The position numbers were made by a program, and so were the translations under genes. The notes under the pieces were generated by a model that ran no database searches, was not told the DNA's origin, and was given only the letters and a program-made list of their open reading frames with translations. Positions 55,754-62,466 of a DNA stretch of 64,000 nucleotides are shown here, one piece after another (position 1 is the stretch's first letter; every line of letters begins with the position of its first letter). The stretch covers positions 22,183 to 86,182 of the forward strand of contig NZ_BCQP01000020.1 of assembly GCF_001552135.1 (NCBI RefSeq), in the 5' to 3' direction. This stretch comes from Actinomadura chibensis NBRC 106107. GTDB taxonomy: Bacteria; Actinomycetota; Actinomycetes; Streptosporangiales; Streptosporangiaceae.

Positions 55754-56199
55754 TACTCGAGGAGTTCGTCGGCGAGGGCACGGGCGCCGAGCAGGAAGTC
55801 GTCGAGTTCGGCGTCGGTGAACTGCCGCTCGCCGATCAGCGCTGCCAACAGCACGATCTGGTGGCCGAACTTCGTGTCCGGGTCGGCGTCGACCATGGAT
55901 CCCTTGCCGAGCAGGTCGAATATCATGCTTTCGGCGACCTGCGGGTCAATGATCCCGGGCGTCTCGTCGCCCCTTTCCCGTATCCGGGCGACGAAGTCGA
56001 TGACCTCTGAATCGGTCGCGACTTCACCGTCCTTGATGAAGCGCTGCTCGGCCGCCTCGATGAAGCCGGCGGCGACCAACGCCGTGTAGCACACGTTGGC
56101 TTCGTCTGGATCGAGTCGATCCATCAGCCTGAGGTGTTCCTCGCGATCGCCCGCCAGTTGAGCGCGCAGTGTCGCCACCTGCTCATCGGTTATCTTCAT
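55753..56199 (-). CDS. Unrecognised small protein A1 (array unit 1)
   Basis: 148 aa, function unknown. ATG 56199 overlaps the end of the L1 remnant by 17 bases. Shares with A2: VATLRAQLAG near the start, EVIDFVARIRER, IDPQVAESMIFDLLGKGS and TDAELDDFLLGARALADE. The pattern RF...EVIxFVAxxR...AExxI...LG...DAELDxF is also found, weaker, in the B proteins, so A and B probably descend from one ancestor. Confidence 0.85.
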   Translation of the reverse strand: MKITDEQVATLRAQLAGDREEHLRLMDRLDPDEANVCYTALVAAGFIEAAEQRFIKDGEVATDSEVIDFVARIRERGDETPGIIDPQVAESMIFDLLGKGSMVDADPDTKFGHQIVLLAALIGERQFTDAELDDFLLGARALADELLE

Positions 56200-56686
56200 G
56201 TCTGTTCCTCAAATATCCGCGGGCAAAACTCATGCTATGGCGCACGACTTCGGTCAAGACTATTGCGGTACCGACCGCCCCAAGTGTGGTGTCACCCAAC
56301 TTGGCGGCCTGATCGGGCGACGCTATGTGGTCGTCATTGGTGCGGACGCCGCACAGTTGACCCGTCGGCTGGACGCGCTCGAGGTTCTTCTCGGCCGGTT
56401 CCGAGAACTTGTTCGCTGCTTCTTTCGCGTCTTCCGCCGTGTTCAGAAATCTGCGAAGACCCTCCCGGCCACGTGATGGTTTCTCGGGGTCGCGCTCTCG
56501 TGGGTCGCGGCCCGCGGGGTCGTCTTCGGGGTTGCGGAGGTCGGCGTGGCCGGGTTCGGGGTTTGCTCCGGCCGGGGCGAGGTCTTCGCGGGTTGGGAGG
56601 CCCGGGCGGTCCGTGTTCTGCGATTCGCGGGGTGTGGGATGGAAGGGTTGTTCTCGTTGACGAACGTGAGCGTGGGCGGGCGCTAT
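56183..56686 (-). pseudogene. L1, 5'-truncated copy of the large array gene
   Basis: An open frame of 167 codons with no ATG, GTG or TTG start near its beginning and an in-frame stop just before it (56687-56689). The first part repeats L2 (RESQN, DRPGLPTREDL, GANPEPGHADLRNPEDDP) at over 90 % DNA identity for about 135 bases (56520-56655 against 58080-58215). The rest keeps the L2 plan: a charged segment, then a C-terminal hydrophobic stretch (TTLGAVGTAIVLTEVV) and the overlap with the A gene. Deletion removed the N-terminal half. It may still be expressed as a fragment if an unusual start is used. Confidence 0.75.
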
Positions 56687-56808
56687 TCAAGTGACGCGGC
56701 GATGTGTCGTTTGCGGCGACGCTGGAACTCCGCCCGACGACCCCGGCCACCTCCGGACACCGTCCTGCTCCAGATCGCGGCACCGTCCCCAGGCCGCCGT
56801 CGGGCGCC

Positions 56809-57309
56809 TCAGCTCTTCGCGGCGGCTGCCTCGTCCCGCCGCGCGGCGAGCCACTTCTCGGTGTAGGCGGTGGCCTCTTCGATGAACTGCTCCAGCCCCG
56901 CCCGATCGAACCCGGCTTCCCCGACGAGATACATGAGGACGAACACCTCGGCATAAAGCACGGCCTGCACATCCCCCACCCCGTCCTTCTTGAGCGGCGG
57001 CGCGCCGATGACGCGGCGGATCAGATCCTCGGTCAACGCGGCGTTGATCAGATCAGCGTCCTCTCCCGCCGTGATCCGTACGTCGGCCACCAGACGGACG
57101 ATCTCACCTTCCGTGCACGCAGGGGAGAACCTTCGGTGCAGCGCTACACAGAACGCCCCGTAGAGCAGCGACATATAACCGGCGGCCGTTTCGTCGTCCG
57201 CCTGGATTTCGTTTCGCAGGCGCACCCACGCCTCCGGTCCCTCCAGGAGAAAGGACCGCAACGCCCAGATGTGCTGCTCCCCGATCCTCACATTCGTGAA
57301 GTTCGCCAC
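56809..57309 (-). CDS. Unrecognised small protein B2 (array unit 2)
   Basis: 166 aa, paralogue of B1 and B3. N-terminal part NVRIGEQHIWALRSFLLEGP, then AAGYMSLLYGAF, VRLVADVRI, LTEDLIRRVIGAPPL, VLYAEVFVLMYLVGEAGFD and TEKWLAAR. DNA of the 3' 180 bases is practically identical to B1 (56850-57022 against 55288-55460). Starts six bases after A2, so coupled to it. Function unknown. Confidence 0.85.
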   Translation of the reverse strand: MANFTNVRIGEQHIWALRSFLLEGPEAWVRLRNEIQADDETAAGYMSLLYGAFCVALHRRFSPACTEGEIVRLVADVRITAGEDADLINAALTEDLIRRVIGAPPLKKDGVGDVQAVLYAEVFVLMYLVGEAGFDRAGLEQFIEEATAYTEKWLAARRDEAAAAKS

Positions 57310-57315
57310 CCGGCT

Positions 57316-57756
57316 TTATTCCTCGTCGGCCATCGCCCGCGCTTTGGCCATGAACGCGTCCAGCTCCGCGTCGTCCATGTTCGCGTCAGCGGTCAACCCG
57401 GCCAGCAGGAACAACTCGGTCCTGTAAACGGTGTTGTCGTCGATGTCGCTGATCGATCCTTCGCCGAGCACGGCCAGCAGCAGCCGCTCGGCGATGTCCG
57501 GGTCGACCTTTTCGGAGGCTTCCGTCGTTCGCTCGCGCAGGGAGGCGACGAACTCGATGACCTCGGCCCGGTCGGCAGGCGTTCCGCTCTTGAAGAACCT
57601 ACGGTTCGAGGCGAGGAAGAACGCCGCCGCGACCAGGACCGGATAGTTCGACCGCACCTCCTCCTCGCCGAGTTCCCTTAGCAGCCGCACGTGCTCCTCG
57701 GGCCGACCCGCGAGTTGTGCCTGCAAGGTGGCCACCAGGGCGTCAGTTATGGGCAC
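57316..57756 (-). CDS. Unrecognised small protein A2 (array unit 2)
   Basis: 146 aa, paralogue of A1: MPITDALVATLQAQLAG, VAAAFFLASNRRFFKSG, EVIEFVASLRER, DPDIAERLLLAVLGEGS and DDAELDAFMAKARAMADEE. ATG 57756 lies inside the end of L2 (14-base overlap). All-helical, no signal peptide, no catalytic motif. Function unknown. Confidence 0.85.
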   Translation of the reverse strand: MPITDALVATLQAQLAGRPEEHVRLLRELGEEEVRSNYPVLVAAAFFLASNRRFFKSGTPADRAEVIEFVASLRERTTEASEKVDPDIAERLLLAVLGEGSISDIDDNTVYRTELFLLAGLTADANMDDAELDAFMAKARAMADEE

Positions 57757-58771
57757 TTCCTGCTCCTGTCATCTTTTCTCGTATATTGCGTAAGCCGACG
57801 CGGGCGCGGCGTGCGATCTCGTAGAGGATGATGCCTGTTCCGAGGACTCCGATAGCGGCATTCGCGCCTTGGATGCTGTCGTGATGAGGCTTTACCTCGA
57901 TGGCGGGTTTGCTCTCCGCGACGCCCGTCGGCCGGTCCCACTTGACGAGCTTGTCGATGTCCTTGGCGAGAGCTTCGGTGGTCTTGGCGACATCATCGGG
58001 TCGGCGAACGAATTCCCGTCCCGTCTTCTTCCAGCGGGCAAGCCCCTCTGCGTCCCTGTCGAGCAGGTCTTGGTTCTCGGGGTCGTCTTCGGGGTTGCGG
58101 AGGTCGGCGTGGCCGGGTTCGGGGTTTGCTCCGGCCGGGTCGAGGTCTTCGCGGGTTGGGAGGCCCGGGCGGTCCGCGTTCTGCGATTCGCGGGGTGTGG
58201 GCTCGGCGGGTTGTTCTCGTCCATAGCGGGGTTCGATGCGCACATTGCCGCGGCTGTCGGTGTACACGTTGGTGAGTACGGGATTGGCGGGAGCCTCCGG
58301 GTCCGTCTCACTGGCCTCGTTCGGAATCTGCTCGGCGTCGTCGTCTTCGGCTTTCTTACCACGGTCGTCGTCCGGGGCGTTGTTGTCGGCGCGCGCTTCT
58401 TCCGTTCCGGGGCGTCGGTCGCCTGGTTCGGCTTCATCGGGGGCGAGCTCTTCCGGGTCGCGCGTGCCCTCTTCTGGTAATTCGCCGGTGGGGTCGTCGT
58501 TCTTTTGCGGGGCGTCCTTCTCCTGGTCGGAGGTTTCGGGCGCGCCGGAACTGTCGGCGCTGGCCTCGGGCTGCGAGGGAGAGAATTCGTCGTCACGGTC
58601 GACGTCTTGCGCCGCGGGCTGTTCGCGGGCGCGGGCGCGGCTCTCCAGGCGGGACGGCTGGCCGGGCGAACCGGGATTGTCGGGCGGAGGCGTATACGGA
58701 CGCTCGGGCGAGGTGGGCTTGTCGGTGGTTTCGGTGCGGGTGTCGGTCTCGCCGGTGCGTTCCATGCCCAC
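57743..58771 (-). CDS. Unrecognised disordered protein L2 with one C-terminal membrane helix
   Basis: 342 aa. GTG 58771 is chosen because AGGAAAGGG lies eight bases upstream and the same GTG-GGC context recurs in the unit 3 remnant; ATG 58765 is the alternative. Residues 1-230 are extremely rich in Glu, Asp, Pro, Arg, Ser and Thr (SPERPYTPPPDN, RDPEELAPDEAEPGDRR), so disordered. Residues 250-300 are helical and charged (RREFV-type, AKTTEALAKDIDKLVKW), and near the end a single hydrophobic segment (NAAIGVLGTGIILYEIA) is followed by a basic tail. It is probably a tail-anchored or membrane-tethered partner of the A and B proteins, which follow in the same operon. No family recognised. Confidence 0.75.
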   Translation of the reverse strand: MGMERTGETDTRTETTDKPTSPERPYTPPPDNPGSPGQPSRLESRARAREQPAAQDVDRDDEFSPSQPEASADSSGAPETSDQEKDAPQKNDDPTGELPEEGTRDPEELAPDEAEPGDRRPGTEEARADNNAPDDDRGKKAEDDDAEQIPNEASETDPEAPANPVLTNVYTDSRGNVRIEPRYGREQPAEPTPRESQNADRPGLPTREDLDPAGANPEPGHADLRNPEDDPENQDLLDRDAEGLARWKKTGREFVRRPDDVAKTTEALAKDIDKLVKWDRPTGVAESKPAIEVKPHHDSIQGANAAIGVLGTGIILYEIARRARVGLRNIREKMTGAGSAHN

Positions 58772-59085
58772 GCTCGAAGCCCTTTCCTGTCGGGGACGCG
58801 AACCCGTCCGGCGGACTGCTCGCCGGGTGCGCTCCCAACGCGCGGGGCCGACGTCGGCGAGCACACCGGCCCCTATGAAATCGCGCGGCACCGAACTATG
58901 CACGTGCGGATTCGGTTGCGTCGGGAGCCGTTAGTCCGGCTTGTTCGTGAGGACGGGCGGGCGCGATGACTTCGGTTGGAGAGGCGGCCTCCCCTGACGA
59001 ACGTGAGCGTGGGCAGGCGCTATTCAAGTGATGCGGCGATGTGTCATTTGTCTGCATTGCCGACGCATCGGGCGGTGGTGTTCGG

Positions 59086-59577
59086 TCAGGCCCAGGTGGA
59101 GGACTCGGCGTGGCGGGCGGCCAGCCATTCCTTCGCGCAGACGGTGGCGTCCTGGATGAAGTCGTCCAGGTCCGCGTCGTCGAAGTTCGCTTCCCCCACC
59201 AGGTAGAGCAGGATGAAGACCTCGGCGTACAGGACGGTTTCCACATCGTCCAGGACTGAGTCTTCGAGCGGCGGCGTGCCCACGACGCGGCGGATCATGT
59301 CCTCGGCCGCCAGCGTGTTGATCAGGCGGGCGTCCGGTCCGGCCGTGATGCGCAGGTCGGCCACGAAACGGATGATCTCTCCGTCGGTGTAGAACGGCGT
59401 GAACCTCCGGCGGACCGCGACGCAGAACGCGCCGTAAAGCAGTGACATGTAGCCGGCGGCCACTTCGTCCGAGTGCATCTCGCTTCGCAGCGGCTCCCAC
59501 GCGGGCGGTCCTTCCAGCAGGAAAGACCGCAGCGCCGAGATGTTCTCCGCGCCGATCTCAACGGCCGAGTAGTCCAT
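59086..59577 (-). CDS. Unrecognised small protein B3 (array unit 3)
   Basis: 163 aa, intact. Starts with MDYSAVEIGAENISALRSFL, close to the N-terminus of B1, while its C-terminal half (AEDMIRRVVGTPPLEDS, VLYAEVFILLYLVGEANFDDADLDDFI) differs from the near-identical B1/B2 ends. It is the only complete gene of unit 3; its L and A partners are fused remnants upstream. Function unknown. Confidence 0.82.
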   Translation of the reverse strand: MDYSAVEIGAENISALRSFLLEGPPAWEPLRSEMHSDEVAAGYMSLLYGAFCVAVRRRFTPFYTDGEIIRFVADLRITAGPDARLINTLAAEDMIRRVVGTPPLEDSVLDDVETVLYAEVFILLYLVGEANFDDADLDDFIQDATVCAKEWLAARHAESSTWA

Positions 59578-60136
59578 TGGTCAAGAGTTCCCTCTGCGTC
59601 GACTGGACGATCTGATGGCGGAGGGCGGCACCGTCGTCGATCCCCGCGGTCGAGCCCTCTCCGAGGGCGTGGAGGATGATTCGTTCGGCAGCTTTGGATG
59701 TCACGGTGTCTCGGGCATCGTTCCGGTCCGCCGCGTGCACGGTGGCGAAGGCGTCCGCCCGGCCGGCGACTTCGGCGGCCTCGGGGAAGGGCATTGGCTC
59801 TGAGGGACGGCCATCTGTTCCTCTGTCGGTGGCATGTTCGCATTCCGTGAATCGTCTCGGCGGTTCGAACGGCCGCCGAACCAGTTCCGAGGCACGCTGG
59901 GCGTTCGGCGCCCCGGCACGCCTTGGTCGGCTGGGATGTCGCCATGCGCGGCTGCGGCGCCTGGCGGCACGCGCGGGCTTGTAGGCGGTCGGCGCGGTGA
60001 TTCCTGTGGCGATCCGATTCGCGCCGGGACGGTCTCGCGCGATTCTCGTGCTTCGGCGCGAGTCGACGGTCGCGGGGCGCGGGCATGCCGAGCGTCTCGG
60101 GGCGGTTTTCGTCCCGCTGGTGTGCCGCACGCCCAC
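59558..60136 (-). pseudogene. Fused remnants of L3 and A3
   Basis: One open frame joins the beginning of an L gene (VGVRHTSGTKT, same position as VGMERTGETDT in L2) to the middle of an A gene (EVAGRADAFAT, SKAAERIILHALGEGS, DDGAALRHQIV). The original A3 start, reading MPPTEEQMA from ATG 59835, survives in another frame. The acidic body and membrane helix of L3, the first third of A3 and its C-terminal helix are missing or garbled into Arg/Pro-rich sequence. Decayed by deletions and frameshift. Confidence 0.65.
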
Positions 60137-60667
60137 GCTCAAGCCCTTTCGCCGGGGACGCGGACCCGTCCCGCCAAGGGCGCTGCGCGGACGGACCCGC
60201 CGGACGTGACCCGTGCCACCGGCACCGAGTCATGTCGGGCCCTATGTAATCGCGCAAGTGAAGGATTCGCACGTTCGGATTCTGAATGCCGGAGCGCCGT
60301 GCGTGCGGATCGGTGGTCGGTTCATGATCGTTCCGTGATATCGGGTGCCGTGGGCGAGGGCATGGCACGATCGCGAGCTGAACCGGATGGCAATCAATCG
60401 ATACGCCGTCCCTCTATTCGAGTGAATTGAGTGGCGGGTGTGTGAGGCAGGTGGCTGGACGGGTGCTGCCAGGGGCGAGGCGGGTGCGTGAATCCCGCGA
60501 AAAACTTCGTCCGGGCGTTGGGGTGGCGTGAGCATTTCCCTTGGAACGGTCTCGACCGTCCAGAGTTGGTCGTGGCGGCGTCGACTCCGGCCGCAATGCG
60601 GCGCTCATGCCCGTGCCTCGACGGCCCTTCGCGAATGTCCGGGTCACCCGTCTGATCTGTCTCGCGG
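60137..60667. other. Gene-free region with a duplicated L-gene upstream sequence
   Basis: About 530 bases. The segment 60235-60290 (CCCTATGTAATCGCGCAAG, then GCACGTTCGGATTC) resembles 58868-58920 (CCCTATGAAATCGCGCGGC, then GCACGTGCGGATTC), so the promoter region of the L gene was copied with unit 3. The remainder shows nothing recognisable. Confidence 0.55.
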
Positions 60668-61069
60668 CTAGGCGACGGTCCGCTTGATCATGCCGTCGGC
60701 GGCCGGGTCGATGCCCCAACTGAAGATTGTGCGCGGGTGAATGCGGATGAGGTCGGCGCCGAAGTGGGAGGCTTCCGGATCGTCCTCGACGAGGGTCTCC
60801 GCCCGGCCGCGCACCTCGATGCCGCGCACGCGCCAGGGCTGCACCGAGGCGAGGTCGTCGATGACGAGCGCGGCCCGGCCGTTCCGCTGGACGTTCCGGT
60901 ATTTCCGCGATTGGGGGAGGTTGAAGCCGCGGATGTCGAAAGTCCCGGTGTCGGCGTTGTAACGGAATCCGACGGGGTTGTTCTGCGGGTCGCCGTCGGG
61001 GCCGACCGTCGCCAGGCGGCCCAGGCGCTGCGTGGCGATGTATTCGCGTTCGATGTCGGTGAGGCTCAT
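60668..61069 (-). CDS. PPOX-class F420-dependent oxidoreductase
   Basis: 133 aa. Split beta-barrel family signatures: EREYIATQRLGRLATVGPDG, NNPVGFRYNADTGTFDIRG, SRKYRNVQRNGRAALVIDDL and WRVRGIEVRGRAE. Members bind F420 or FMN and reduce diverse substrates, and are typical of actinomycetes. A stand-alone gene with a normal size for the family. Confidence 0.88.
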   Translation of the reverse strand: MSLTDIEREYIATQRLGRLATVGPDGDPQNNPVGFRYNADTGTFDIRGFNLPQSRKYRNVQRNGRAALVIDDLASVQPWRVRGIEVRGRAETLVEDDPEASHFGADLIRIHPRTIFSWGIDPAADGMIKRTVA

Positions 61070-61237
61070 CGTTCCAGCATGAGACCTCGACTTGGCTTGA
61101 GGTCAAGCACCTTGATCGTTTGCGGTCGTCGCGGGGGAGGAGTGTTTACGGACGGGATTGGGCGCGGTTAGTTAGTTCGGCGAAGTGGCGGATGGCCGCG
61201 TCGGCGGCGTCTTGGGCTTCGGCGGCGCCGGACCGGC

Positions 61238-61744
61238 TCAGCCCGTCGCGAGGTCGAGGGCGCGGATAACGGTTCTGAGGCGCGGGGACATCTCGTCCGG
61301 CAATGCGTCCAGCGCACACCAGCGGGCCTCCAGGATCTCCGCCGCGTCGATTTCGAGGCGTCCGCCCACCAGCAGGGCCTCGAAATACGCCTCGATCCGG
61401 TGCTGGAAACCGCTGTCGAGCCTAAGCGGAGGGCCCGTGACCGAGACTTCGAGGGACGTCTCCTCCCGCACTTCACGCGTGACCCCGTCTTCGAGGCGCT
61501 CCCCGGCGTTCACGTATCCGCCGGGGAGGCCCCAGGCGCGATATGCGGGCCACATGCGGTGCCGGAGCAGCAGAATGCGGCCCTTCTCGTCCCGGACGAT
61601 TCCGCCCGCGTAAACCAGGAAGGTCTGGTGCCGGAGCCGGGCGAGGCGCCATTGCGCCCGCCCGCCGAGCCGCCGCCAGATCCGCGCGACCAGCGATCCG
61701 TAGCGCCCGCGCGCGTGACGCGGCACGCCGAACGGGATCTTCAT
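61238..61744 (-). CDS. Nudix hydrolase
   Basis: 168 aa. The Nudix box is complete: GGYVNAGERLEDG followed by TREVREETSLE (G-X5-E-X7-REUXEEXGU pattern). A basic N-terminal extension (HARGRYGSLVARIWRRLGG) precedes it. It hydrolyses a nucleoside-diphosphate-linked substrate, not identifiable from sequence. Confidence 0.9.
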   Translation of the reverse strand: MKIPFGVPRHARGRYGSLVARIWRRLGGRAQWRLARLRHQTFLVYAGGIVRDEKGRILLLRHRMWPAYRAWGLPGGYVNAGERLEDGVTREVREETSLEVSVTGPPLRLDSGFQHRIEAYFEALLVGGRLEIDAAEILEARWCALDALPDEMSPRLRTVIRALDLATG

Positions 61745-61911
61745 ATTGGAATGCTAGTCGTCGTTGGGGCGATGGGCGGTCGGTGGCACGGGGTGGGCGT
61801 TCGCGTGCGGGTCGCGTAGTTGTGGCACTGACCACATCGGCGGCGGATCGGGATCTTCGCATGCGCTCCGGTTCGTCCCTACCTGCAAGGGGGAGCCGAC
61901 AGGGAGGCGAC

Positions 61912-62220
61912 GTGACCTTGATGGACCGATCCGAGACGCACGCCGAGACGCACGCCGGGACGGCGCTGGAAAGGCGGCGCCGGGCGCCCGTCCGGTTGCT
62001 GCGCAAGGTCGCCGTCGCGGTGGCCGGCTCCGCGCTGATCGTGGCGGGTGTCGCGATGCTCGTGCTGCCCGGGCCCGGAGTCGTCGCGATCCTCGCCGGT
62101 CTCGGACTCCTCGGCACCGAATTCCCTACGGCCCGTCGTATCAGCCACCGCGTGAACGGCTACATCCGGTCCGCTTGGCAGGGGGTTAGAGCGAGGCTCG
62201 GGCGCGGGCGCGCGACCTGA
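61912..62220 (+). CDS. Small PGPGW-type transmembrane protein (TIGR02611-like)
   Basis: 102 aa from GTG 61912, with GGGAGG five bases upstream; ATG 61921 is also possible. A basic N-terminal part (ERRRRAPVRLLRKV) leads into two hydrophobic segments, VAVAGSALIVAGVAMLVL and VVAILAGLGLLG, joined by LPGPG, then EFPTARRIS and a basic tail. Membrane protein of unknown role, widespread in actinomycetes. Confidence 0.8.
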   Translation: MTLMDRSETHAETHAGTALERRRRAPVRLLRKVAVAVAGSALIVAGVAMLVLPGPGVVAILAGLGLLGTEFPTARRISHRVNGYIRSAWQGVRARLGRGRAT

Positions 62221-62332
62221 CCCGCACGCCCATCGTGCGCTGAACCACCGACGGGGGCGTCGCCGTACCGGTCAGCGTCGGCCCGCCCGCCGACGAGATC
62301 CATGCCGACGCTGCGTGCCGTCGGCGTACGCT

Positions 62333-62347
62333 GTGAACTCGATCAAC
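62333..62347 (+). promoter_or_regulatory. Third GTGAACTNNNTCAAC site
   Basis: GTGAACTCGATCAAC, 120 bases upstream of the last gene of the window. Same pattern as the two sites at 49373 and 49440. Confidence 0.45.
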
Positions 62348-62466
62348 ATCAACTTTGCCGATTGATGGATCGGACGATGACTCTGCGTTATGCTCGTGTC
62401 ACGGGCGTCCCGGCGACGGCGCTCGGGCGGCGCGGCGGCGGACGTGGAGGGCGGGGTCGAAGACGG

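Noticed and set aside
58236..58934. 232-codon Ser/Ala-rich + strand frame opposite L2
   Set aside because: A shadow of the acidic disordered L2 gene; no start signal and no domain.
59701..59970. Small open frame reading MPPGAAAAHGD
   Set aside because: It overlaps the unit 3 remnant; only the MPPTEEQMA part is meaningful, as the displaced start of the A3 pseudogene.
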